Assembly (NCBI GenBank): GCA_014650015.1 | Contig: BMUD01000013.1 | Span: forward strand, 7,069-71,068 | DNA length: 64,000 nucleotides | Source of the DNA: Streptomyces griseoloalbus | Lineage (GTDB): Bacteria; Actinomycetota; Actinomycetes; Streptomycetales; Streptomycetaceae | Reading direction: 5' to 3' | Shown: positions 1 through 8,817 of the stretch, in pieces | How the letters are laid out: every line of letters starts with the position of its first letter | Numbering within the stretch: the first letter of the stretch is position 1 | Notes under the pieces: model-generated | Seen by the model: only the letters and a program-made list of their open reading frames with translations | Told to the model about the DNA's origin: nothing | The model's database searches: none | Made by a program: the position numbers and the translations under genes

Positions 1-184
1 GCTCATCCCGGCGTGCGCGGGGTGCCCGGTGCCGGGGGCGGGCCGGAGGACTGCTCATCCCGGCGTGCGCGGGGTGCCCGGTGCCGGGGGCGGGCCGGAG
101 GACTGCTCATCCCGGCGTGCGCGGGGTGCCCGGTGCCGGGGGCGGGCCGGGGGAGGTTGCGCAGCCCGGCGCTGGCGGGGTGCC
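1..184. repeat. 52-bp tandem repeat with CRISPR-repeat-like core
   Basis: Three near-identical units start at positions 1, 53 and 105, and a degenerate fourth unit starts near 159. Each opens with GCTCATCCCGGCGTGCGCGG, which resembles the reverse complement of actinobacterial type I-E CRISPR repeats. The sequence between cores is the same in every unit, so there are no spacers, and no cas gene is present. The array may continue past the left edge. Confidence 0.8.
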
Positions 185-602
185 GCCGCGCCCACCCTCC
201 CCCACTCTCGGCTTCGCTCGAGCGGGGGGACCCCCATCGCCCCAGCGGCACGACTGCCCGCAGCGGGCGGCAGTGACTGCCCGCGGTGGGCGGCTGTGGC
301 CGCGTACGGCGCGGAGGGGACGGGGCGGGGGTGTTCGCCCGCAGTGGCTGGCGCGTCCGCGCCCGTACCTCACCAAGTGACCGATTCCGCGCCAGTCCGA
401 GGACGGACACCCCCGACCCGGCCCCGACCCACCCACCACCCACAGGCGCTACCGCAACAACCACACAACCCGCAGCTGCGCCGCAGGCAGACAACCCGCA
501 CCCCCACCGCCCGCAGGCGCCACACACGCCCCCACCGAACCGAAACAGCGCACCGCAGGCTCTACAGCAACCCCCACCGAACCGAACCCCGCGCCGCAGG
601 CA
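185..602. other. Intergenic region, low-complexity, no gene seen
   Basis: No convincing gene. Near 204-240 there is a hairpin-forming stretch (CTCCCCCACTCTCGGCTTCG followed by the complementary CGAGCGGGGGG) of a kind common in Streptomyces spacers. From about 430 to 600 the sequence is C/A-rich with the octamer CCGCAGGC recurring. It may serve as the 3' end of the minus-strand gene that stops at 603, but no U-tract terminator is visible. Confidence 0.5.
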
Positions 603-2729
603 TCACCGCGCACCCCCCGCACCGGCACCCAACGCCCCCCGCTGCGGAGCGATCCCACCCGGCACCGCCCGCTGCCGAGCCGGCGTCCCGGTCCAGCACG
701 TCCCCCGCCGCGCGAGCAACCGCCGCAGCCACACCTCCAGCGCGACCAGATCCGCCAGCCCGTCCAGCGGCAGCGCCTCACCCTCCGCCGCCCCCCGCAA
801 CGCCTTGCGCACCACCCGCGCCTCGACCAGCCCCGCCTCCGCCAGCAGCGGCGTATCGAACAGCGCCATCAGCGAGCCCGCCGCCACCCGCAACCCCGTC
901 CGCGCCGCGACCCCCGAGGTGGCGGCGCCCGGCGCCCCCCACCCCGCCGGCAGCTCCCGCACCCCCGCCCCCTCCAGCACCGACCGCAAAATCGCCGCCC
1001 GCGCCCCCGGCCGCACCCGCAGCGCCTCCGGCAGCGCACGGCACGCCCGCACGACCTGGTTGTCCAGGAACGGCGCGTGCAACCGCTGGAACCGGATCTC
1101 GGCCGCCTGCTCCAGCACCCGCAGGTCCGCCGCGTGCCGAGCCAAGGCCGCCCGCGCCCGGAAGTCACCGGGCCGCTGCCCCGGCCCCACGTCCGACCGC
1201 CGCGTCGACGCCTGGAGGCGAACCGATACTTCAGCCAGCGCCTCACCGGTCAGCCAGCGCGCAGCGGGCCCGGGTCTGCCCCAGGTCAGCGCGGCCAGCG
1301 AGGCGTCCGCCGCCCCCGCGGGCCCGTCGTCGTCCAGCCGCCGGTGCAGCAGCCGCTCCGCGAGGCTCTCCAACCCCACCCGATAGGGCGTACGCGCCAG
1401 CCGCCGCGCCGCCCCGTACACCCGCGCCGGCACCATCACGGACCCGTCCGCCTTGGCCAAGGCGGCCACCGGCCGCACCAGATGCCGCCGCTTACGGTCC
1501 ATCAGCAGGTCGGCGAGCCGCGCCGGATGGGCGTCCAGCACCTGCTTCGCCCCGTACCCCGTGAAGTGATCCGCGCTGCCCGCCGCCAGCCGGGCCCGGT
1601 GCCGGGCGGCCGACACCAGCGAGGGCCCCGGCTCGTCCGTCAGCGGCCCGTCCAGCTCGACGTAGGGAAGCGTCTCCTCGCCCCCCGCCACCACCACATG
1701 GTGCAACCGCGGGTTCGCCGCCAGCGCGCCCGCCCGCTCCAGCTCGTCGTCGTCCCGCCCACCGGCGGACCCGCTCACCGCCAGGTCGTTGAAGGTGACG
1801 GCCAGCAGCCGCTCCCCCGCCCCCGTGCCGTGCCCGAGCACAGTCCCCGGCCTCCCGGGCAGCCCGGCGGCGAGCAACGCCAGCGCCCCGGAGGCCGGCC
1901 CGCCGGACAGATCGGCCCCGATGCCCGGCACCGGCGTCCCACGGGCCGCGCGCCGTTCGGCGGGCCCCATCCCCGGCACGGGCCCCGGATCGATGTCGGC
2001 GCCGGGAACATGCCGGGGCGCGGCCAGTCGTGTCCGCACGGCCTCGACCAACGCGTCCCGCACCGCGTCCACGGCACGGTCGGGGTCGGCCGGCGGTGCG
2101 GCGACCGCGAGCGAGGCGACGGGGTCGTACCCGGCGATCTCGCGCGCCCCCGCGCGCAGGATCAGCGCGTGCCCCGGCGGAATGCGCTTCACGCCGTCGT
2201 ACGGCGTGGAGTCGTGCAGCGCGGCCGGTACGTCGGGCGCGGCGAGCAGCGCGGCGAGGTGCCCGAAGTCGAGGTTGGCCTCGATAAGGTCGGCGAGCGG
2301 CAGGGCGGCGGTCGCGTACGCCGTGCCGCCCGCCCAGGGGGTGTAGAAGACCGGCCGGGCGCCCGCGAGGTCACCGCAGACGGTGACTCTCCTGCCGACC
2401 TGGACGATCGCGGTGTAGCTCCCCGGCCAGGCGGTCAGATGCCGGAGTGCTCCGCCGCGCGCGGCGAACAGCGCGACGCGCAGTTGTTCGTCGGAGGCGC
2501 CGCAGGTGCCGAGGACGGCGATCCGGGTCTGTGCGTCGGCCTCGACCACCCGCACCTCGTCGGGGCGCCAGTCGCCGACCGCCCACAGCGGGTCGGGGTC
2601 GCCCCACAGCAGTTGGGAGCCCACGGGCCGCAGGGTCTCTCCGTCGAGCCCGGTGGCGCCGGCGGAGCCGGTGGGACCGAGGCCCATGGCGCCCGCGGCG
2701 GTGCTGCTCCAACCCACCAACCACCGCAT
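603..2729 (-). CDS. Asparagine synthase-like protein with degenerate catalytic motifs
   Basis: Predicted 708-aa protein of the asparagine synthetase B / lasso-cyclase fold. The N-terminal part (about residues 1-240) looks like the class II glutaminase domain; GDLAGARPVFYTPW corresponds to the usual R-D-P-L-G-x-R-P-L-F-Y stretch. The catalytic Cys normally at position 2 is missing because the protein begins M-R-W. The synthase domain follows, and its PP-loop reads SGGPAS near residue 271 instead of SGGxDS, so the conserved Asp is Ala. Start chosen at 2729 because GGAGG lies 6 nt upstream; the frame stays open to 3329. It is divergent from a sporulation-type regulator. Both changes suggest it is not an ordinary asparagine synthetase. 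Substrate unknown. Confidence 0.75.
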   Translation of the reverse strand: MRWLVGWSSTAAGAMGLGPTGSAGATGLDGETLRPVGSQLLWGDPDPLWAVGDWRPDEVRVVEADAQTRIAVLGTCGASDEQLRVALFAARGGALRHLTAWPGSYTAIVQVGRRVTVCGDLAGARPVFYTPWAGGTAYATAALPLADLIEANLDFGHLAALLAAPDVPAALHDSTPYDGVKRIPPGHALILRAGAREIAGYDPVASLAVAAPPADPDRAVDAVRDALVEAVRTRLAAPRHVPGADIDPGPVPGMGPAERRAARGTPVPGIGADLSGGPASGALALLAAGLPGRPGTVLGHGTGAGERLLAVTFNDLAVSGSAGGRDDDELERAGALAANPRLHHVVVAGGEETLPYVELDGPLTDEPGPSLVSAARHRARLAAGSADHFTGYGAKQVLDAHPARLADLLMDRKRRHLVRPVAALAKADGSVMVPARVYGAARRLARTPYRVGLESLAERLLHRRLDDDGPAGAADASLAALTWGRPGPAARWLTGEALAEVSVRLQASTRRSDVGPGQRPGDFRARAALARHAADLRVLEQAAEIRFQRLHAPFLDNQVVRACRALPEALRVRPGARAAILRSVLEGAGVRELPAGWGAPGAATSGVAARTGLRVAAGSLMALFDTPLLAEAGLVEARVVRKALRGAAEGEALPLDGLADLVALEVWLRRLLARRGTCWTGTPARQRAVPGGIAPQRGALGAGAGGAR

Positions 2730-3445
2730 CGCCGCCTCCACAGGCTGTGGACAACCAGTGCCCCGCACGAACCGGTTCCCCATGCTGCCATGAAGGAGGC
2801 GCTCAGGAGGGGTGCCGGAGCCGTATGTGCCCCGTCGGATGCGCCCCGGCGGATACACCGCCCCGCCTTGAACGGGGGCCCGCCGCAAGAGGATCACCGT
2901 ACCGGCGCCCCGCGACGCGCCACGCCACTGCGACGCGAATGCGCCCCCATGGTGCGCCCCCGAGACCCCCAACGCGCCGTCAACTGCCATGGTAGAGACG
3001 GTGATACCTCGGGAAGGGTGGGGTCGATTTTGAGTCAAATCGAAGCGGTGAGGCCAACCTCGAACACGCTCCGTACAGGCTCTGCGCACCGCTGAACGGT
3101 CGCGTGGTCCGGGAGACGCAGCACGCCTCCCGGACCATTCCGCCGCCCGCGGGGATGAAGGCGGCGGTGTCCCCCAGCCCACTGGATCCAGTACAGCGGG
3201 CCGACCCACGCACCGACCATGGAACCGCTCCCGCGATGGCCGGAGAAGAGCGCACACACGGGCGCACGGCCACACACCGGGAGCACGCCGCAACTGCGCG
3301 TACCGGACCCGTACTTCAGTACGGACCACATTCCCGCCATCCGGAAGAATGCCCCTTAACGCTTGGGATGCGGCGAACTACGCTGGGTTTACGAATGCCG
3401 CGTGGTTATGCCAGCGCGGCAGCCGTCTGTGTCGAGGGGTGGCGC
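2730..3445. other. Divergent promoter region (716 bp)
   Basis: Spacer between the asparagine-synthase-like gene and the NsdA-like regulator. No extra gene is supported. It contains a symmetric, relatively AT-rich element at 3024-3043, listed separately. The length suggests complex regulation of one or both divergent genes. Confidence 0.5.
3024..3043. promoter_or_regulatory. Inverted repeat, candidate operator
   Basis: TCGATTT (3024-3030) and AAATCGA (3037-3043) form 7-bp arms, and the centre contains the 11-bp palindrome TTTGAGTCAAA (3029-3039). It stands out in an otherwise GC-rich 716-bp divergent spacer. The regulator is unknown. Confidence 0.4.
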
Positions 3446-4870
3446 ATGTCCAGGGAGCAACGCGGGCCGAACGAAAAACTCGGCGCCGTTCTCGCCCTCG
3501 CGGGAATCTCCAACGCAGGCCTCGCGCGGCGCGTCAACGACCTAGGCGCCCAGCGAGGGCTGACACTTCGCTACGACAAGACGTCGGTGGCGCGCTGGGT
3601 GTCGAAGGGCATGGTGCCGCAAGGTGCCGCCCCGCACCTGATCGCCGCCGCCATCGGCCAGAAGCTGGGGCGTCCCGTGCCGCTCCACGAGATCGGCCTG
3701 GCGGACGCCGATCCCGCACCCGAGGTGGGCCTCGCCTTCCCCCGCGACGTCGGACAGGCGGTGAAGTCCGCGACGGAGCTGTACCGGCTGGACCTCGCCG
3801 GCCGCAGAGCGGGTTCCGGCGGCATCTGGCAGTCGCTCGCCGGGTCGTTCGCGGTGAGCGCATACGCGACGCCCGCCTCGCGCTGGCTGATAACCCCGGC
3901 CGACAGCTCGGTGGCGCGTGAGGTGAACCCGGCCGACGGCTCCGGCGCACCGCTCAAAGTCGGCCACAGCGATGTGCGCAAACTGCGGGAGGCCGCCGAG
4001 GACGCCCGGCGCTGGGACTCCAAGTACGGCGGCGGTGACTGGCGCTCGTCGATGGTCCCCGAATGTCTCAGGGTGGAGGCGGCGCCGCTGCTGCTCGGCG
4101 CCTACTCCGACGACGTGGGCCGCTCGCTCTTCGGTGCCGCGGCCGAGCTCACCCGCCTCGCCGGCTGGATGGCCTTCGACACCGGCCAGCAGGAGGCCGC
4201 CCAGCGCTATTACATCCAGGCGTTGCGCCTGGCCCGCGCCGCGGCCGACGTGCCCCTCGGCGGCTACGTCCTGGCCTCCATGTCCCTCCAGGCGACCTAC
4301 CGCGGCTTCGGCGACGAGGGCGTGGACCTCGCCCAGGCCGCGCTGGAACGCAACCGGGGCCTGGCCACCGCCCGCACCCTGAGCTTCTTCCGCCTGGTCG
4401 AGGCACGCGCGCACGCACGCGCGGGTGACGCCCAGGCGGCCGGTGCCGCCCTGAAGTCGGCGGAGAGCTGGCTGGAGCGCTCCCGGCCGGGCGACAGCGA
4501 CCCGACCTGGCTCGGCTTCTACTCGTACGACCGTTTCGCCGCCGACGCCGCGGAGTGCTACCGCGATCTGAAGGCACCCCGCCAGGTCCGCCGCTTCACC
4601 GAGCAGGCACTGTCCAGGCCGACGGAGGAGTTCGTGCGCTCGCACGGTCTGCGGCTCGTCGTCTCGGCGGTCGCCGAACTGGAGTCGGGCAACCTGGACG
4701 CCGCCTGCGAGCAGGGCGTCCGCGCGGTGGAGGTGGCGGGCCGCATCTCCTCCGCCCGCACCACCGAGTACGTCAAGGACCTCCTGCACCGACTGGAGCC
4801 CTACGGCGACGAACCCCGCGTGGTCGAACTGCGCGAACGCGCCCGGCCGCTGCTGATGACGACGGCCTGA
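3446..4870 (+). CDS. NsdA-like sporulation-associated regulator
   Basis: 474-aa cytoplasmic protein. The N-terminus (P-N-E-K-L-G-x(10)[12 protein letters not shown]) and the following S-V-A-R-W segment resemble the helix-turn-helix of the Streptomyces NsdA / sporulation-associated family. The remaining ~350 residues are alpha-helical with A-rich TPR-like stretches (for example around [14 protein letters not shown]). In S. coelicolor NsdA represses antibiotic production and sporulation, and the conserved relative at this locus is annotated as sporulation-associated; a similar role here is inference. Start at 3446 follows GAGGGG by 7-8 nt, and a longer open frame reaches back to 3104. Divergent from the asparagine-synthase-like gene. 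Confidence 0.8.
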   Translation: MSREQRGPNEKLGAVLALAGISNAGLARRVNDLGAQRGLTLRYDKTSVARWVSKGMVPQGAAPHLIAAAIGQKLGRPVPLHEIGLADADPAPEVGLAFPRDVGQAVKSATELYRLDLAGRRAGSGGIWQSLAGSFAVSAYATPASRWLITPADSSVAREVNPADGSGAPLKVGHSDVRKLREAAEDARRWDSKYGGGDWRSSMVPECLRVEAAPLLLGAYSDDVGRSLFGAAAELTRLAGWMAFDTGQQEAAQRYYIQALRLARAAADVPLGGYVLASMSLQATYRGFGDEGVDLAQAALERNRGLATARTLSFFRLVEARAHARAGDAQAAGAALKSAESWLERSRPGDSDPTWLGFYSYDRFAADAAECYRDLKAPRQVRRFTEQALSRPTEEFVRSHGLRLVVSAVAELESGNLDAACEQGVRAVEVAGRISSARTTEYVKDLLHRLEPYGDEPRVVELRERARPLLMTTA

Positions 4871-4931
4871 CACCACCGACGCCGACGACGACCTGATACG
4901 CACGACGACGAAGAACGCCGAACGACGACGA

Positions 4932-4987
4932 ACGACGCCACGACGCCACGACGCCACGACGCCACGACGCCACGACGCCACGACGCC
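4932..4987. repeat. 8-bp tandem repeat, seven perfect copies
   Basis: ACGACGCC is repeated seven times head to tail (starts 4932, 4940, 4948, 4956, 4964, 4972, 4980) within a wider ACGACG-rich tract (about 4895-5035). It lies between the NsdA-like gene and lhgO. The unit is not a multiple of three and no gene covers it. It is a candidate variable-number repeat. Confidence 0.95.
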
Positions 4988-5128
4988 GAACGACGGACAA
5001 CGACGAACGACGACCCGCCACGACGCATGACAACGGCGATCTGACACAACCGTCCCGAAAGGCCGCCCCCCGGGTTTGAAGCCATTGTCAGTGGCGCAGT
5101 GCACTATCGGAACCGGGAGGTGGTGCAG

Positions 5129-6346
5129 GTGGCGGGGCAGGCGTACGACTGCGACGTGCTGGTGATCGGCGGTGGGATCGTCGGCCTGTCGACGGCGTAT
5201 GCGATCAGCCGCGCGGCCCCGGGCACCCGGGTGACGCTGCTGGAGAAGGAGCCCGGACCCGCCCGGCACCAGACGGGCCGCAACAGCGGCGTCATCCACA
5301 GCGGCATCTACTACCGCCCCGGCTCGCTGAAGGCCCGGTACGCGGTGCGGGGCGCCGCGGAGATGGTCAAGTTCTGCACGGAGTACGGCATCCCGCACGC
5401 CGTGACGGGCAAGCTGATCGTCGCCACGGCCCGCGACGAGCTCCCCCGCCTGCACGCCCTGGCCCAGCGCGGCCGGGAGAACGGCATCACGGTCCGCGAA
5501 CTGGGCGCCGCGCAGATGGCGGAGTACGAGCCGGAGGTCGACGGTCTGGCGGCCCTCCACGTCGGCACCACCGGCATCTGCGACTTCGCCGCGGTCGCCC
5601 GCCGGCTCGCGGAGGAGTCCGGCGCGGAGATCCGCTACGGAGCGCGGGTCGTACGCGTCGACCGCCGCCCCGACCGGGGAGTCGCCGTGCTGACGGCCGC
5701 CGGCGACGTCGTACGCGGCCGGATCCTGGTGAACTGCGCCGGTCTGCACTGCGACGGGATCGCCCGCCTGACCGGCGACGAGCCCGGCGCCCGCATCGTG
5801 CCCTTCCGCGGCGAGTACTACGAGCTGGCCCGGCCGAAACTGGTGCGCGGCCTGGTCTACCCGGTGCCCGACCCGGCGTTCCCCTTCCTCGGCGTCCACC
5901 TCACCCGCGGCATCGACGGCGGCGTCCACGTCGGCCCCAACGCGGTACCGGCCCTGGCCCGCGAGGGCTACGACTGGCACACGGTGCGTCCCCGCGAACT
6001 GGGCGCGACCCTGGCCTGGCCGGGCTCCTGGCAGCTGGCCCGCCGCCACTGGCGGTACGGCGGCGGCGAGCTGCGCCGCTCGCTGTCCAGGGCCGCCTTC
6101 GCCCGGGCGGTGCGCCGGCTCCTGCCCGCCGTGCGGGAGGAGGACCTGGTGCCGGCGGCGGCCGGGGTGCGGGCGCAGGCCGTGCTGCGGGACGGCACAC
6201 TGGTCGACGACTTCCTGATCCAGCAGACCCCCCGCGCGGTGCACGTGCTGAACGCGCCCTCACCCGCGGCGACGGCATCGCTGCCGATCGGGCGGGAGGT
6301 CGCGCGGCGTGCCCTGGCGGCGCTGGCGGCGGCAGGGGGGCGGTGA
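5129..6346 (+). CDS. lhgO: L-2-hydroxyglutarate oxidase
   Basis: 405-aa FAD-dependent oxidoreductase of the DAO family. The N-terminal dinucleotide-binding motif D-V-L-V-I-G-G-G-I-V-G-L-S is followed by R-H-Q-T-G-R-N-S-G-V-I-H-S-G-I-Y-Y, which is diagnostic of LhgO (YgaF). Members oxidise L-2-hydroxyglutarate to 2-oxoglutarate, a metabolite-repair reaction. Length matches the E. coli enzyme (about 420 aa). GTG at 5129 is preferred because GGGAGG ends 8 nt upstream; in-frame GTG codons at 5099, 5120 and 5123 are alternatives but sit before or too close to that site. It is followed after 45 bp by trmB, which appears to have its own promoter. Confidence 0.9.
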   Translation: MAGQAYDCDVLVIGGGIVGLSTAYAISRAAPGTRVTLLEKEPGPARHQTGRNSGVIHSGIYYRPGSLKARYAVRGAAEMVKFCTEYGIPHAVTGKLIVATARDELPRLHALAQRGRENGITVRELGAAQMAEYEPEVDGLAALHVGTTGICDFAAVARRLAEESGAEIRYGARVVRVDRRPDRGVAVLTAAGDVVRGRILVNCAGLHCDGIARLTGDEPGARIVPFRGEYYELARPKLVRGLVYPVPDPAFPFLGVHLTRGIDGGVHVGPNAVPALAREGYDWHTVRPRELGATLAWPGSWQLARRHWRYGGGELRRSLSRAAFARAVRRLLPAVREEDLVPAAAGVRAQAVLRDGTLVDDFLIQQTPRAVHVLNAPSPAATASLPIGREVARRALAALAAAGGR

Positions 6347-6375
6347 GGGCACGGCGACCGCCCGCCGGGGCCCCG

Positions 6376-6381
6376 TAAAAT
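6376..6381 (+). promoter_or_regulatory. -10 box of leaderless trmB
   Basis: TAAAAT ends 10 nt before the GTG start of trmB and no Shine-Dalgarno lies between them, so transcription probably starts at or just before the start codon. Confidence 0.5.
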
Positions 6382-6391
6382 CGACAGCACT

Positions 6392-7255
6392 GTGTCTGAC
6401 TCCGTGAGCACCACTCCCGAAGCCCCGCACCCGCCGCACACGCCCGGTGTGTCGATCCGCCATGCCCGGGCCAAGGGCGAGCCACGGTTCCCGGACGGGC
6501 CGAAGGCCGATCCCGCCGGATCGCACTTCGAGCGGCGGATCCGCAGCTTCCAGCCGCGCCGCAGCCGCGTCACCGCCGGCCAGGCGGACGCACTGCAGCG
6601 GCTCTGGCCCCAGTGGGGCTTCGACATCGACGGCAGCCGCCTGCTCGACCTCGCCGAGTTCTTCGGCAACGACCACCCCGTCGTCCTGGAGATCGGCTTC
6701 GGCATGGGCGAGGCCACCGCGGCGATGGCCACCGCCGACCCCGCCACCAACATCCTCGCCGTGGACGTCCACACCCCCGGCCAGGGAAACCTGCTCAACC
6801 TCGCCGACCAACTCGGCCTGGGCAATGTCCGGGTCGGCAACGGCGACGCGATCATCCTGCTGCGCGAAATGCTCGCCCCCGACTCCCTCGGCGGACTGCG
6901 CGTCTACTTCCCCGACCCCTGGCCCAAGAAGCGGCACCACAAGCGCCGGCTGATCCAGCCGGACTTCCTCACCCTCGCCGCGACCCGGCTCCGGCCCGGT
7001 GCGGTCCTGCACTGCGCCACCGACTGGGAGCCGTACGCGGAGCAGATGCTCGAGGTGCTCACCGCGCACCCCGCCTTCGAGAACACGCAGGCGGGCGGCG
7101 GTTTCGCGCCGCGCCCCGGGTTCCGGCCGCTCACCCGTTTCGAGGGACAGGGACTGGACAAGGGTCATGTCGTGAACGACCTGCTCTTCCGTCGCGTACC
7201 GCACGACGAACGGGCCGGGCACCGCCCCGGAGACCGAGCCCGGGACAGCACATAG
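6392..7255 (+). CDS. trmB: tRNA (guanine-N7)-methyltransferase
   Basis: 287 aa. TrmB methylates G46 in the tRNA variable loop using SAM. The SAM motif E-I-G-F-G-M-G-E-A-T is at about residue 101 and the family signature Y-F-P-D-P-W-P-K-K-R-H-H-K-R-R-L at about residue 171. The protein carries an N-terminal extension of about 45 residues compared with the 239-aa E. coli protein, as is usual in actinomycetes. GTG at 6392 has no ribosome-binding site but a TAAAAT hexamer 10 nt upstream, so a leaderless message is likely. The prsW-type gene follows after 35 bp with its own -10 box. Confidence 0.95.
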   Translation: MSDSVSTTPEAPHPPHTPGVSIRHARAKGEPRFPDGPKADPAGSHFERRIRSFQPRRSRVTAGQADALQRLWPQWGFDIDGSRLLDLAEFFGNDHPVVLEIGFGMGEATAAMATADPATNILAVDVHTPGQGNLLNLADQLGLGNVRVGNGDAIILLREMLAPDSLGGLRVYFPDPWPKKRHHKRRLIQPDFLTLAATRLRPGAVLHCATDWEPYAEQMLEVLTAHPAFENTQAGGGFAPRPGFRPLTRFEGQGLDKGHVVNDLLFRRVPHDERAGHRPGDRARDST

Positions 7256-7277
7256 ACCAGACCTGCCCCTCCCTCGT

Positions 7278-7283
7278 TAGGGT
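7278..7283 (+). promoter_or_regulatory. -10 box of leaderless prsW-type gene
   Basis: TAGGGT ends 7 nt before GTG at 7291. No Shine-Dalgarno is present, which fits a leaderless transcript. Confidence 0.55.
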
Positions 7284-7290
7284 CGATTCC

Positions 7291-8691
7291 GTGGCCTCCA
7301 GCCCCCCGTACCCGGCGCATCCCGGCGCATCCTCCGGCGGCGGAACGCTGCGGCACGCGCACTGGTGGCAGCGCCCCTGGGTGCGTTACGGGGCGCTGAT
7401 CAGCCTGCTCACCCTCTCGGGGCTGGTCATCCTCGCCCTGGTCCGCGAGCAGACCGGGACGGAGGGCTTCCTGGTGGGACTGGGTCTCGCCGTCCTCCCG
7501 GTGCCGCTCCTCGTGGCCGCGTTCCGCTGGCTGGACCGGGTCGAACCGGGGCCCTGGCGGAACCTGCTGTTCTCCTTCGCCTGGGGGGCGTGTGCGGCGG
7601 CGCTGATAGCGATCGTCGCGAACAGCTTCGCCACGCAGTGGATAGCGACGGCGACCGCCGATCCGGCCGGTGCGGACACCCTCGGTGCGACCGTCATAGC
7701 GCCGGTCGTGGAGGAGTCCGCGAAGGCCGCCGCCGTCCTCCTGGTGTTCCTCTTCCGCAGACGCGACTTCACCGGGATCCTCGACGGCGTGGTGATAGCC
7801 GGGGTCACCGCCACCGGCTTCGCGTTCACGGAGAACATCCTCTACCTGGGCACCGCCTTCGGCACCGACCAGCTCACCGGCGACAACGGCATCGCCTCGG
7901 TCACCGCGGCGACGTTCTTCGTCCGCATCGTCATGTCGCCGTTCGCGCACCCCCTGTTCACCGTGCTCACCGGGATCGGCTTCGGCATCGCGGCGCTGTC
8001 CGGGGAGGGGCAACGGCTGCGGCGGGTACTGCTCCCGCTGGGCGGGCTGCTCCTGGCGATGGGCATGCACGCGCTGTGGAACGGGTCCTCGACGCTCGGC
8101 CAGTACGGCTTCTTCGCGGTGTACGGGGCGTTCATGGTCCCGATGTTCGGGGTGCTGACCTGGCTGGTGGTGTGGACGCGGCAGCGCGAGCTGCGGACCG
8201 TACGGACGGAACTGCCCGCGTACGCGGTGGCCGGCTGGCTCACTCCCGCGGAGCCGTTCGCGCTCGGCTCGATGCGGGCGCGGCGCATCGCCCGGCAGTA
8301 CGCGCGCCGGTACGGCGGGAAGGCGGCGGCCCGGGCGGTGGCGCAGTACGAGGCGTACGCGACCTCGCTGGCGTTCCTTCGGCACCGGGGGCGGCTCGGG
8401 CGGGCGGGGACGGACTTCGTCACGCGGGAGCGGGAACTGCTGCTGGAGCTGTGGCACCGGCGGGGCGCGGCCCGTCCGGCCCTGGACCACGCGGCCCGCG
8501 TCACCGCGCCTGCGGTCCCGGTCGCCGCCGCGCCGTGGCCGGTGCCCGGGATGTACGGGCCCCCGCCGCACGGGCAGCCGGCACACAGTCATCCGCCGCA
8601 CGGGCACCCCGTACACAGCCGTCCACCGCATGCCCCCCTGCCGTACGGGCACCCGTACGGCGCGTACGACCCGAACGCACATCGGTCCTGA
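7291..8691 (+). CDS. PrsW-family intramembrane metalloprotease
   Basis: 466-aa membrane protein with about eight hydrophobic segments between residues 30 and 300. The PrsW signature is present: V-E-E-S-A-K (about residue 140), F-A-F-T-E-N (about 178), a His in S-P-F-A-H-P-L, and H-A-L-W-N-G (about 262). In Bacillus PrsW cleaves the anti-sigma factor RsiW; the substrate here is unknown. A cytoplasmic C-terminal tail of about 160 residues ends in a His/Pro/Gly-rich low-complexity stretch (about residues 415-460) not needed for the fold. GTG at 7291 is chosen because TAGGGT sits 7 nt upstream. Convergent with the M23 peptidase gene. Confidence 0.85.
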   Translation: MASSPPYPAHPGASSGGGTLRHAHWWQRPWVRYGALISLLTLSGLVILALVREQTGTEGFLVGLGLAVLPVPLLVAAFRWLDRVEPGPWRNLLFSFAWGACAAALIAIVANSFATQWIATATADPAGADTLGATVIAPVVEESAKAAAVLLVFLFRRRDFTGILDGVVIAGVTATGFAFTENILYLGTAFGTDQLTGDNGIASVTAATFFVRIVMSPFAHPLFTVLTGIGFGIAALSGEGQRLRRVLLPLGGLLLAMGMHALWNGSSTLGQYGFFAVYGAFMVPMFGVLTWLVVWTRQRELRTVRTELPAYAVAGWLTPAEPFALGSMRARRIARQYARRYGGKAAARAVAQYEAYATSLAFLRHRGRLGRAGTDFVTRERELLLELWHRRGAARPALDHAARVTAPAVPVAAAPWPVPGMYGPPPHGQPAHSHPPHGHPVHSRPPHAPLPYGHPYGAYDPNAHRS

Positions 8692-8738
8692 CGGGCACGC
8701 CCCGAGTCCTGCCTGCCCTGTCCGCCCCCCACATGCCG

Positions 8739-8784
8739 GACCGGCAGCCTCGACGTCGGGGGGTCATCGTCGGGACTGCCGGTC
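8739..8784. terminator. Bidirectional hairpin between convergent genes
   Basis: GACCGGCAG (8739-8747) pairs perfectly with CTGCCGGTC (8776-8784), and an inner TCGACG/CGTCG pairing extends the stem. It lies between the convergent PrsW-type and M23 genes. There is no U tract, which is usual in Streptomyces. Confidence 0.6.
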
Positions 8785-8817
8785 TCCGGGGCGGAGCGCC
8801 TCAGCGGGCGGCGGCGG

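Noticed and set aside
1-184. CRISPR array
   Set aside because: The units are identical including the interspaces, the period (52 bp) is too short for type I-E, and no cas genes are present.
6613-8691. 692-aa start for the PrsW-type protein
   Set aside because: The upstream part overlaps trmB out of frame; the membrane domain begins after GTG 7291, which has its own promoter.
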